Below are positions 10,270 through 21,419 of a DNA stretch of 64,000 nucleotides, piece by piece. A program made the position numbers and the translations under genes. The DNA lies in contig OZ020517.1 in the NCBI GenBank assembly GCA_963971425.1, positions 8,744,501-8,808,500 on the forward strand. Reading direction: 5' to 3'. Within the stretch, counting starts at the first letter, position 1; each line of letters opens with the position of its first letter. This DNA is from Bryoerythrophyllum caledonicum (taxonomy: Eukaryota; Streptophyta; Bryopsida; Pottiales; Pottiaceae). Under the pieces are notes generated by a model, which made no database searches, had not been told where the DNA came from, and saw only the letters and a program-made list of their open reading frames with translations.

Positions 10270-12538
10270 CCCTTAAAAGAACGTGATTATGTTTCACCAA
10301 AATCACTTCAAGATAAGATTATAAGACTAAATTTAAACAATCTTCTACTATTTTCAAACGTAGGATCTTGAAGGTTAGTACTACAAGAAAACACTCAATT
10401 TTTTTTGTAAATTTTGGTCGGGTCGATTGTAATAGACATGCATTGGAGAAGTGCAATATATATATACTGGTTTTCAAAATTAGTGCAAGGGTCACTTTTT
10501 TGTACAGTACATCATTAATTCATAATGGAGAATGGTGATTTTTTTTGGAAAATTCAAGAGATTTGTCTAGGTGATACCCATGTAGGCCAAGACGATACCC
10601 ATGTAATACTGGGTGATACCAATTGTGTCCAAATTGCTTCAATTAGGAAAAAGAAATACTTTGGCAGGTAGGTGCCAAAAGTGACCACTGCCTATGGTAG
10701 TATAAGTATAAGTCAATTCTAATCAAATTGATTGATGAACCATTCATAAGTTTGAAAGGCCTCTGAAACAATTTTCTGGTTTGCACTACCCTTCACGTTG
10801 ATCAACTTTGTACATATTTAATTCACAATGGAGACTATCCAAAAAAATTGGAAAATTCAAGGGATTTGTCTACGGTGATATCCTTGTAATGCCAAAGTTA
10901 TACCCATGTAACATCTAGGCAATACTCATGTGATACCCATGTGATACCTATTGTGCTCAACTACTGTGATTCGGAAAAAACAGATAATTTGGTAGAGTGT
11001 GTCCATTCCTGGCTGTTAAATCGATTCACAAAAAAGAGGAAAATATAGAAAATCAAATTCTATAGAATTTTTTTAGTGACTTTTAACTATTTCTAAGTCA
11101 TTTGATACAATTTTTAGTGATCTTGCTAGTTTTTTTTAAAGGAAAACTATGGAAGACAAACTTTAGGAATACAAAAAAAGTATTTGTCTCATGTGTGGCT
11201 ACCTTGCTACAGTGCTATGGTGGTTATACAAATCAGAAGGGAGAAAAGTAAAAGTTAGAAAGAAATAGGCCAATAATTGACTAGAATCCCATGTTATGAG
11301 AAATCTTAATATCCCATGTTATGAGAAATTGGTTGATTATTATCTGAAAAAATCTACTAATACATAAAATTGAGTCTTTCTAAGGTTTGGTGTAGGCATT
11401 GCAATTAATACCTAAATGACATTTTGATCCTTGGAGGAACTTTGGCCATTTTGGGCTGGTTCCTATGATGTCAATTTTGATCACAAATTTTTGTATTTTT
11501 TTTATGAAGATGTGTCATAGTACTAGCTTCATGTAAATATAACCAATTTTCACATCAAACTTTTAGAATGAAAGTTATACTAATTTCAATGCAGATTGTT
11601 GGACTTTTTCTTTCTTCGACTCCTCCAAGATTGCTACAACCTTATATGGACGTTGAGATTTTTCATAAAAATTCACAATATCAATTTGCTTAAGATTATC
11701 AAAAGATGATTTTTGTCTTGATTCTTGTCAAAAGATAATTAGTGTAGGTATTATATTTTAACACAAGTGAAATATTTTTACACATTGTCAAGCGAGGTAC
11801 CCAAAAAACTTCTTTTCTACATAGAAACCCAAGAATTCACTTATTTTTTCACATACAAGAATGTTCTTTTTGAACATTTGATTCTTGTTTTGCATCAAAT
11901 TTGGTTCACAAAAAATTAAAATGTGTAATAAAAGTATTTGAACCACTATTCCTTGCACAATTGTTTTAAATATGCTACACGTGTCACCTACCTCTAAATG
12001 ATGTACAAGCAAGTGACATCATGTAAAACATGATGATATAATATTCATACCTTGGGTAAAATGCAAAAAGTTGACACCAAATGAAGTCGGAGTTTGTTGA
12101 TCTTCTCAATGCAAGGAAGAAAATGAGGCTATTTCTTCAATTCATACACTACAATCCTCCAATATATGTGGACATAGTTTATGAAATTTTGTGAACATGT
12201 TATATTATTAGCTTAGATTGAGATCATAAGGTTAATCCCTAAAGGACCAAGTGTCTGTTCACGGGACAAGATTCTTCACTTTGAATGCAATTATCTTTCA
12301 ATCCATATAGTCAAAATTCACATTTTTTTTACAAAATCATTTTATATAAGTTTAAAAGAGGATCTTGCTATGACATTATTAAAAAGTTCATCTTGGCGGT
12401 TTTTAATCCATGGAGTAGAGTTTGGTCCTTTAGAGGTTAAAGTTGAAAATAAAACGTTCTAGTTCTTTTTCTGCTCTTTCTAGTGGAATGGGCCATTTTG
12501 AAGTGTTTTTGGTGAGAAATAATCAAAGAACTTCAGGG
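10270..12538. mobile_element. Possible larger TTAA-flanked element (2.27 kb)
   Basis: TTAA flanks both ends (10266-10269 and 12539-12542). The left end reads CCCTTAAAAGAACGTGATTA and the reverse complement of the right end reads CCCTGAAGTTCTTTGATTAT; both run on to TTCACC or CTCACC. A smaller TTAA element is nested at 12236-12436. No open frame of note lies inside. The pairing of these two ends is a judgement by eye, and the interval could be two abutting elements. Confidence 0.3.
12236..12436. mobile_element. TTAA-flanked MITE (201 bp)
   Basis: TTAA lies on both sides (12232-12235 and 12437-12440). The left end is TCCCTAAAGGACCAA and the reverse complement of the right end is CCTCTAAAGGACCAAAC. 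It aligns along its length with 40300-40516 (shared CAATTATCTTTCAATCC and AAGTTCATCTTGGC blocks), giving two full copies of one small family. Confidence 0.6.
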
Positions 12539-12539
12539 T

Positions 12540-13327
12540 TAAAATGGATAGCACTCCAAGTGAGCATAACCACTAGCTTCCATTAATTTAGCTACTTTAG
12601 CTTTTAGAAAATGTTAATTTCATGCAATGAGAAGACATAGGAGAAAACTTAGAGTATATTATTATTGATACCTCTGTAAGAAATGAAACAAGTTTTAAAG
12701 TCTATGTCTTGTCCAAGAATACGTCTAGAGATCATCTAATAGATACATTTGGGATCAATGCTAGCCCATTGGGCACCTTTGTGGGTGACTAAACTCGGGC
12801 TTTTGAGTGATTAAACTCAGGATCACACTACTATCTTGTTGGAGACAATAGGGGTTTACTAGTAAAGTTATAAAAGCACCTACAGTATATGTCATTACTT
12901 CAATGCTTACACCATCTGAAAATAATTAAAGTATAGTAAATTACTCACTACAAAGAAAGTAATGGATCTTTATTATACTGATATTTCCACCATAAACATG
13001 AACTTAAGCCTACTATCAAATCAATGGTACACATAATGGATTAAAAAGTTCTTTTTGCTTCACATGAATCTTAGAACGAGATGGTTTTTGAATGTCTACT
13101 ACTTCCAAAGAGAATTGACCTTTCCAACACACTACACTGATTATAATGTTTAGTGTATCCACACTAGATGATTTATAAATGCTATTAAATTTTGCTCTTG
13201 ATGAAAGTCAAAAGAGAATTGAAATTTGAAGTATTGAAATTGACTAACAAACTCTATGTTAAAAACCTCATACTTCATACCCGAAATGCCAAATAGAGGA
13301 TATCACATAAAGTAGCAAGTAAAGTCA
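12540..13327. other. Gene-free AT-rich sequence
   Basis: No gene or clear repeat structure is seen. Confidence 0.35.
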
Positions 13328-13497
13328 GCTCCCTTTATATAAGCATTTGATACAACAACAATTTCATTACAACAAGCAACAAAACAAATCTTCTCTCTTT
13401 CCAACAACACTTGCTCTAACACAAATTACCCACCCCTTCCATTATAACAACTGCTCAATATAGCAGGCTGAACAAACAAGGCTATTGTAAAGGGAGC
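13328..13497. mobile_element. Possible small MITE (170 bp)
   Basis: A perfect 10-bp inverted repeat, GCTCCCTTTA (13328-13337) and TAAAGGGAGC (13488-13497), bounds an A/C-rich interior. No convincing target duplication is visible. It lies downstream of the TrpD-like gene. Confidence 0.3.
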
Positions 13498-13960
13498 CAA
13501 CTATGCGTTGGAACCTTGGCAACTCACATCAAGGAAGATTTACATTAAAAAAGTTTGGAATTTACATATTAAGAGAAGATTTGTGGGTGAAGTGCACACC
13601 TAGAATACAAGAAGAAAGAAAAAAAGCACACAACATGCAACCGTCAGATATGGAATTCCATCAAAACTATTTTAAAAAGCATGCTCTACAAGGTACAAAA
13701 TTTGCCTGCAAAAAACACAAAGATTTCAAGCAAATGGTGGAACAAGACACTTAGCAATTAGTACAAACCAGGAACCAGACATATTTACCGTTGTCATTTG
13801 ATCCAAAAAACAAAGACATATCCTCAGTCGGTAGATGGTGATGGTGTACCAGCTGGCCTGAATATGCAACAGCAACTTTGTTAGTAAGAAGCTAAAGCGC
13901 TTTGAAACAGCTTTTAAAACCATTCCTCTGTATCTTTGTTATAGAACTAAAAAGATATAC

Positions 13961-14180
13961 GAGAATACACAACAAGAAATCGGAAACTTTCAAGAGGAAA
14001 ATTGATAAGAACTTATATTAACAAGACAAGTACACAAACAACCCCAAGAGAGATGAGCTACAACTTCAAGAGATGATGCAGAATGCACAACAAGAAATCT
14101 GAAATTAAAAGAAAATTTCAAGAGGAAAACTGACAAGAACTTGAATTAACAAGACGAGGTGACCTAGAGCTTCAAGAGAT
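13961..14180. repeat. Tandem duplication downstream of the TrpD-like gene
   Basis: A unit of about 119 bp (from GAATACACAACAAGAAATC at ~13962 to ~14079) is repeated imperfectly at ~14080-14180. It lies within 320 bp beyond the stop codon of the minus-strand gene, probably in its 3' untranslated region. Confidence 0.5.
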
Positions 14181-14273
14181 GCGTTGTTGAGACTGAAGAA
14201 CTGGGTCTATAACTGCAAGACCAGCTAAAACTCAACAAAAAGTAACAACAGGATTTCTGAGGGAAGGAGCAAG

Positions 14274-17200
14274 TTACCATTTGCTCCTGTCGATGTAGTT
14301 TAGCATGGCATTCAATGCGCGGCCACTGTCGATGGCTTCCTTTGCTCTTTCCACTGCAATGAGGGGAGTTTCCGCACCCACGCACCCCAGTAGATGGTCT
14401 GCCACCGCTGCGTTGAGGACGATGCGGTCATATACAGGCCCTTTCTCGCCTCTGAGTGCTGCCATCCCCAGCTCTACGTTCTTCTCCACCTGCAATAAAG
14501 AGTCACAGAACATAAAACAATTCACGTGTCTGTCACGTAGAGATTGAGCTCATAGCTGCCAAAGTTTGCAAAGAAACAAAAGTAAAATAAACCAGATCAA
14601 TCAGAAACATAAAAGCTCTTTGTGAAGTCACCTAACATTTCAATAACTCTTAAACGTCAGTCAGGAACCATATACAGGCACGTATTTCACTCTGTAGAAT
14701 ACCAAAAATGTAGAAAAGTTAACAAGACTTGCACCTTTGGATTGAAGATTCTTCAACTAACATATGAACCTTCATTTCAATCAATCTGAACCTTATCATG
14801 TTCACATACGACACCATACATATATAATAGTGTGGCCACCAGTAGCACCTCCTGACGTTTAAGGGTTAAGATACCCCTCTTTTGTTTTTATTATGCTACT
14901 CATTCCTCGGTCTAAATAGTTATTAGATAGAAGAGCTAGGTGGTCTCAACTCAAGTCAACAGTAAATTTAGCTGTCCTTGAGAGTGGAAAAGAGTTTGCA
15001 TGAAATCAATAGTCATAGATATTAGCCGCCTTTCTCTCCTTTGCGCTCATTTAAGATGAATTCAAACCTATTTAGAGGTGACAAAAGAGTAGGGTTATCA
15101 TTGGTTGTTTCCACAAAGAAACAATTTTGTCAACTGTACGCACTTCACGAGTAACAAAAGAAAAGGCAAAAACTGGAGCCAGTTTTAACTGCCAGAAGAA
15201 GCACTTACCGATCTGTCAACTCGTGGTGTAGAGGAAGGGGCGATTCCATATTCTCTGGCGTTCAGCTCAAGGGCGAAAGTTTCTCTCAAAACTCCTGCAG
15301 GAATAATAGCAAACAATGCACAGATTCGTTGAAAGTGAGACAACCTTGAATGATGAGATCACCAGGTGAGTAGTAGAGTATTAGCTGGACCACCACCTTC
15401 TGGATTGCTAATGCCACTGCTAGAGAGCTGTTGGGGCCTAAACCCAGCAACGTAGTTCAATGGCCTCCCCTTCACTACAGCATCCTGCGACCTTGGTTTC
15501 GTTGTCAGAGACAAGGCCCCTTCCTCTCCCTGCAATGCACATTCACATGAGTCAAGGATCTGAAATAACATACTAAAAAGAAGAGAATTCCAACTCTAAT
15601 GTAGTGGCAACAGCAACATAGCTTTCCTGGAGCTCATGGAAACCACTGAGTTCATACCTTCGTCCGCTTGATCATAGAATCCTAAAGCTCTTGAGCACGA
15701 GAAAGCTTGACTTACGCACCTTGATGACTAAACCTGCCTGCACCCCTCTTCTACGTATGAGCATCAAAAGAGGGTCCTCATAGCCCTCGTGATAGAAGCT
15801 AGCTATCATTGCCTCACGACCAGTGGCCTGAACAAACAAAAACAACAAGTCTGTTATGAACAAACCAAGAGATTCTCTTCACAATAGAAGTGGTAAAAGA
15901 TGGTGACATAGCTCCTGACTTCGTGTGTATGAGAAGTGAATTTTATGATAGAGAGTGCAAAAAATCTTCGGTTGGCACTCATAGAAGCATGTTCTTACTA
16001 TGATACTAATGATCACCGCAATGGCGATTGGATTGATATCAAGATATCATGTTCTTAGTATCATACACTTGAAATGATACTAAGATACCATACCAAGCTG
16101 GACTAATCGGAAATCATGGAGATTCAGTATGTAGGATTGAGAAAAACCTTGATGTAGTGCTGCACTTTTTCTGTGGTTGCAATAGGCGGCCGTTTCTTGA
16201 TGTGCTCCCTCAGATCCACCAAAGAATATCTGCAAGAAGAAACTTTAGAGGCTGTCATTTGAAATGTATTACCATTTTATAAAGATATATGAAGCTAGCA
16301 AAGTTTTGCATAAGCAAGTAATAATTCTAAAGTTGCCTCCTGCGGCTACGATCAGTATACATACTTGAATCAATATTCACAGACCTGAAGTGGCATCAAT
16401 TGTCTAAACATTTCAAAAGCATCCATCCTCTGATGTTCATCCACAGCATAAATATGAAGTCCAGCTTATTGCAAACACTCACAATGATGGTCGAGCTTCT
16501 CGTTGGCTGATGTATGCAAATCCCACATTCTTATCCTGCCACTCCTCAAGAACAGAAACGGATCACCATGCTTATCACAACTCCACGATGAGATACAACT
16601 CCACTTTGATCTTAAACTATACCAACTCTAGCAACTAATTTCACAACCGAAAGGATTTATCATACAAGGGAACGAACCTCAAGAAGCCCCACTGCCTCTT
16701 TGGGCATCAAAGCGGTGTTAGCCCCCAAATGCCGCAACATCTGCTCGTCCGTAACGCCACCCTGCATTCATCAAATGCACAAACAAACACTCAGCAGATG
16801 AATCAACAACCCCTGGCACCACCTCATTTCACCTTCATCACCTGACCCACCTTCGGAGGCATCCACTCCACTCCGTGCAGAAGACAAGCCTCCCCATAGC
16901 TGCCGCGCACAGCTGCAACGAAGAGCGAGCTTCGAAAGAAGCGCGTGTTCCCATCGTAAGGCTCCCCGTAATGCGTCAACGATTTCACTTTCGCAATCGG
17001 CAAACCACCTGAATAAAAGAAAGAAGATTCACCACGATGAAATCCTGAAAGAATTTCATGTGGAAGGAGATCGATCGGCGTGAATAAAGTGTGTCTGACC
17101 TAACTCATCATCGAATGCCATGCAATAAGCTTTGAGTTCGCGATCCGTCTCGCCGTTCATGCGCGAGCAGATGAGGAATGCCGCGAGGAGCGCGTCGTTG

Positions 17201-17630
17201 ACGTCTCCCTTGGGCCCTTGGAGGGGCAGCACGCGCTTGAGGAGCATGACGACCTCCTCGTGGCCGAGGTGGCCCCCGACGAGGACCTCCCGGAGCGCGC
17301 CCACCAGGCGGACGTCCGGGGGCGAGGTGCCGGAGAACATGGGTCCGACGTGGGAGAATCCCCCCATGATGGTGCCCTCCGGATCCGCCAGGAAGAGCAC
17401 CTCCTCGGGCAGGCACTTGTAGAGCGCAGGCCACAGCTTGGTCATCGCCTTGCGCTCGCCCTCGCTCCACCGCGTCTCTGGCGGGAAGCAGTTGGCTCGC
17501 AGCGTCATGGCCCCGAAGTAGGCTCCCATCTGCGCCTTAGACACCTTCTCACAGTCCGCCAGCTCGCCCCTCGCTGCACCCACATCCACATCCATGAGCA
17601 TCCTGAATCGTCTCTATCCGCTACGGAACC

Positions 17631-17667
<37 letters not shown>

Positions 17668-17999
17668 GATTGCAGAATGGTGGTGAGCACTTTGAAGGCC
17701 TGCTCTTCATCCAGAGGCCGTGTCTGGGTAGGCCCGGTGCACACTTTGGCCTGCGCATCCAGCAGCGTCTTGTTGGGCCCAACCCCATCTTGCAACAGCT
17801 TCCCTCGCAACGCGTGGAGGTGATCATCCTCCTCGTGGGTCTTCAAACGCGAGGCCTTGCCTGAAATCGCCGCACAGACGCCTGGGTGTCTGATCGGACC
17901 CCTCCAACCCTTGCATCGGGGCAAGAATCTCACCTCCAAATTCTTCTCACAAATGCCTCGATTCGTCCATGCCACACATGCCGTGTGCAGAGCTTCCAT
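14274..17999 (-). CDS. TrpD-like (anthranilate phosphoribosyltransferase-fold) protein, ten exons
   Basis: Exons read on the minus strand are 17999-17666, 17573-17100, 17008-16851, 16761-16678, 16544-16483, 16229-16148, 15827-15720, 15529-15397, 15294-15209 and 14489-14274. All introns are GT-AG and all phases agree, giving 578 residues. Exon 5 could instead start at 16535. The protein resembles plant At1g70570-type TrpD-like proteins, which are of similar length. It contains GEPYDGNTRFF (about residues 284-294), LLHGVEWMPPK closing exon 3, and REARPSLYSL across exons 5 and 6. The C-terminal HLLGC and ALNAMLNYI segments match the family's end. The usual TrpD phosphoribosyl-pyrophosphate motifs (GTGGD and KHGNR) are not visible, so catalytic activity is uncertain. 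An in-frame ATG at 18056 would add 19 residues that look like an organelle-targeting peptide. Intron 1 holds a CA microsatellite. Confidence 0.85.
14640..14870 (-). repeat. Dispersed repeat inside the last intron of the TrpD-like gene
   Basis: The minus strand here carries TTAACCCTTAAACGTCAGGA followed by GGTGCTACTGGTGGCCAC. This matches the repeat at about 3078-3260 and the one at about 62120-62300. It explains part of the unusually long (719-bp) ninth intron. Confidence 0.5.
17633..17665. repeat. CA/TG dinucleotide microsatellite
   Basis: An uninterrupted CA tract directly abuts the 5' splice site of intron 1 of the TrpD-like gene (exon 1 ends at 17666). On the gene strand the intron begins GTGTGTGTG, so the repeat itself supplies the donor GT. 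Confidence 0.85.
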
Positions 18000-18279
18000 G
18001 GACGAACAAAACCTAGCTGAAGCTGCAAATCTTCTGCAAACCACAGAAACAAACACCCCAAGTCACAAGCATGGCACAAACAACAAACAAATGACAAAAA
18101 CCAGAAACTAGCTTCTGAATGCACCGAAAGAGAAGTGAGAAAGACGTGCCTGCGACTCACCAGCTCGCTTGCATTCGTGCGACCGCGAAGGAATCTGCAG
18201 CCTGAGGTGGAAACTTGGCAAGGAGAGATGCAAGCTTGGGTTTCAGCAACAGTAAGTGGCAGTGATCGGTGATGGTTGC
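18000..18279. promoter_or_regulatory. 5' flank of the TrpD-like gene
   Basis: This is the sequence upstream of the chosen start on the minus strand. A splice acceptor-like TTTGCAG occurs near 18020, so a 5' untranslated exon is possible. No TATA box is identified with confidence. Confidence 0.3.
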
Positions 18280-18282
18280 GGT

Positions 18283-18416
18283 GTTTGTTTGTATGTTTGT
18301 TTGTATGTTTGTTTGTATGTTTGTTTGTATGTTTGTATGTATGTTTCTATGTATGTTTGTATGTATGTTTGTATGTATGTTTGTATGTTTGTTTGTATGT
18401 ATGTTTGTTAGTTTGT
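18283..18416. repeat. TTTG/TATG tetranucleotide microsatellite
   Basis: About 134 bp of alternating TTTG and TATG units (TGTTTGTATG). It is open in several frames on both strands only because it lacks stop codons, and is not coding. It lies a few hundred bases upstream of the TrpD-like gene. Confidence 0.9.
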
Positions 18417-19093
18417 GAGGAGAGAGAGGGGCCAACTTCTTCTTCACAACTTGCTTGCAACATTGTTAATGATATTCTGGAGTGTGGTGATGCAGCCAAC
18501 ATGTCCTTTCAACAACACCATTCACACATGAGAGTTCACTTTGTAACGGCACTCAAAGTCTCACTAGGATAACAATCTTTTCTATTTCTAATGTGAATGT
18601 TTTTGGCTCTTTACGGAGATGATTGGAAAAGTGGAAACACAACAAATAGAATTCCTAATAATTCTCCTGCCTTTTACACATATTCTAAAATTTAAGAGCA
18701 TACTCAAGAGTTGTGGATTCCATGCCAACATCTCCTTTCAACAAACCATTCATACACAAGAGTTTACTTTGTAATGGTAATGTGTTATAATCTAATATAT
18801 TATGTTATGTTATATTAAAATATTAAAATATTGTTATATCATGATATTTTTTATATATAACAAAAAATGATTGTTGGAACATTTGCCGGTTCCGCCCAGG
18901 AGAATATTCATCCGACAATTCCTAACCCTTTCGATGTGCATTTCGAATCGAATGTGCCCTTTCAATTGTATGTGAATTTCAATAGAATCCCCCAAAAGTG
19001 CCTTTTCAATCGAATGTGAACTTTGAAGGAATCCTCCATATGTGCCCATTAGAAGAATACTTTATATGTGCCTTTCTATTAGAATTTGGCTTA
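18417..19093. other. Gene-free AT-rich sequence
   Basis: No gene is seen. A degenerate direct repeat around CAACATGTCCTTTCAACAAC (18497) and CAACATCTCCTTTCAACAAA (18727) is present. Another repeats TTTCRAT motifs between 18930 and 19080. Confidence 0.35.
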
Positions 19094-19920
19094 TCATACT
19101 ACTAAAATCATAATGTGCGCAGTGAACCACACAGCGATCACCCACGCAGTCAACCATGCAATGAACTATAGGAACGGTGCAGCCAACGGTGCAGTAAATC
19201 ATGTTACCTTTTTTGTAATATAAAAACTACATGAAAGTGGTTGGACTAATGCGTTGCAAAGCATTAGCTTGAGTTTTGGGGTGTGACAAATATGCATTTG
19301 TGTGTTGCAATTTGTGCTTTTGATTAGAAATTGGACGTTCAAAATATTTTTTGAGTTAAACACTAAAAGATTGAATTGTAAATTATGAGTTGTAAACTTG
19401 GAGTGAAAAAGTTGTGAAGTTGGAGTTGTGATCTTGGAGGTTGGCATACAAAGTTGGAGTTGCAAAATTGCATATTCGAGTTGTGGAGATTGAAATTACA
19501 AATTTTGAGGTGAGATTGCAAGTTTTGAGGTGAGATTGCAAGTTTTGAGATTGTAAATGCAAATTGAGTTTGTGCGTGTGTGAATTTGAGATTGTAATTG
19601 CAAGTTGAGTTTGTGGGTGTGTAAAATTTGCATTTGTGTATTGCAATTAGTGCTTATCCAAAATCAAATTGAAACTCTTGATTACAAATTTGACATTCAT
19701 CACATTTTTGAAATTCCATGTTAAAATGCAAAAAATCTAAAACTTAATTAATTTTTTTCTATTCTATTCTATTACATTATTAAAATTCATGCATAGGTTT
19801 CAAAGATATATTTATAATTTATGTAGATTGTTGTTTCTTTTCTTTTTTTATATTTTGTGATACAAAAACTACATTAAAATGGTTGAACTAATGCATTGCA
19901 AAGCAAGTGCCAACTGCTAG
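19094..19920 (+). mobile_element. Helitron-like non-autonomous element (827 bp)
   Basis: It begins TCATACTACTAAAATCATAA after an A, identical to the head of the 2349-2558 element. It ends with the same tail type: TTGC AAA GCAA hairpin (about 19897-19907), then CTAG followed by T. A false tail (GCGTTGCAAAGCATTAG) lies near 19251, suggesting one copy nested in or recombined with another. The middle (19380-19640) is made of imperfect repeats such as GTTGCAAA and GATTGCAAGTTTTGAG. No Rep/helicase is present. Confidence 0.45.
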
Positions 19921-21419
19921 TTAAGTTTTAATATTGTATTATATATCAAAAATAGAAAAAATACGGGCTACAAATACAATTCTAAAATCATGATTTCCTA
20001 CATATTGAGACTACATAGTATACTACTCCAAATATAAAAAATAAATGACACGTATCTAAAGACAATAACACGTATATGAAATAAATAATAGATATTTAAA
20101 GTAAATGATAGGTGTATCAAGTACATAACGTGTACATCATTGGTAAATTTGATTTTTGCATCTACAAATGTTTATTTAACTTGGAATTGCTCTCCGTCTG
20201 TCAATGACAACAGAGAATCTACTAATAATAATATAACATATAATTAAATGAACATTGTATAATATAATATATACTAGTGGAACCCCCGTCGTAATTGACA
20301 GGCTAGGAGCAATCCTCAGTGACATAAACTTGCAAACTATATCCTTTCCTAGCACAAGTCCTTGTCCCAACACAACCCTTTAACCTAATGTGATACCTTG
20401 TTCCAAGATATCCATCAAAACTTCCAACATGTTGAAGCTGGAGCCTTTCATATATAATGTCAACCAACACTCCGAAATGTTGGTGTCATTTTTTGCAATA
20501 ATTATAATTTTATTCATTCCAAGGATTGATTGGATTTGTCGATTGTGTGCACATTAGTTCAAAAATGCTACATTTTGTCACGTGGTGTTTTAGGATATTT
20601 CTTTGCTTTGTGCCATGTGGAGATTTGTAGTATGGAATAAAGTAAAATGAAGGAGTTCAAATGTCCTTATTTAAAGTAAGGACATTCAAATACTTGAAGT
20701 TCTTAAACAAATTATTCCCATTTAAAGAAAGAACATTTAAAGTAAGGACATTTAAATAGTTGAAGTTCTTAAATAAATTATTTAATTATTGCTTACTATG
20801 CTTAAACTAGAAATTGTGATTAAGATATATAATTAGATATATCAATGAAACCTTAGCAAGTTGTATAAGGTATGAAGATGCATATACAACATTTACATTT
20901 ACATTTGAATGCATCAACTTCTTCTTAGTATCATTACAATTAATTTTGTGTCAATTGCTTAAATAAAAAAGCAAGAACACAAGACACATTCTATGGTTAA
21001 AAAGAAATTAGAGTCTATAATGACATTTACAATATTTGATTCAATTATTACATGAACAATTGTTGCAATCCTTGTTAATTAAAAAGGCCATAGCCCATGG
21101 CCAAATATAAATGATTTTGTGTACATGATTGCCAAAAGTAAATAAAAAAATACACACACCTTGACAATCTTTGAAATCAATAATAGTTAATGACCACACT
21201 TTTAATCAAAGAAAGACAATAGATGATATTGGTGAAAAGGAATCAACATTATATATATATAAGGGGTGGACAAAAGCTTAGAAAAGGTGGGCACAAGGAG
21301 GAATGAGGCTTATACATGGTCCACATCTTCATTATGCCACTAGCAATAATTCAACGAGTTAAAGGAATTTAAAAAACACAAAATAGTAGAAGACGAGTTC
21401 TATTTGTGTTGAGCATGGA
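19921..21419. other. Gene-free AT-rich sequence with a local duplication
   Basis: No gene is supported. A ~90-bp imperfect duplication lies at about 20660-20785 (shared ATTTAAAGTAAGGACATT and GTTGAAGTTCTTAAA-type blocks). A TA tract lies near 21250-21262. Confidence 0.4.

Noticed and set aside
9848-10306. 152-residue minus-strand frame
   Set aside because: It overlaps the Harbinger-like element and its repeats, and has no domain or homolog-like feature.
18157-18572. Open frames rich in HTNI and VCLF repeats
   Set aside because: They are translations of the tetranucleotide microsatellite.
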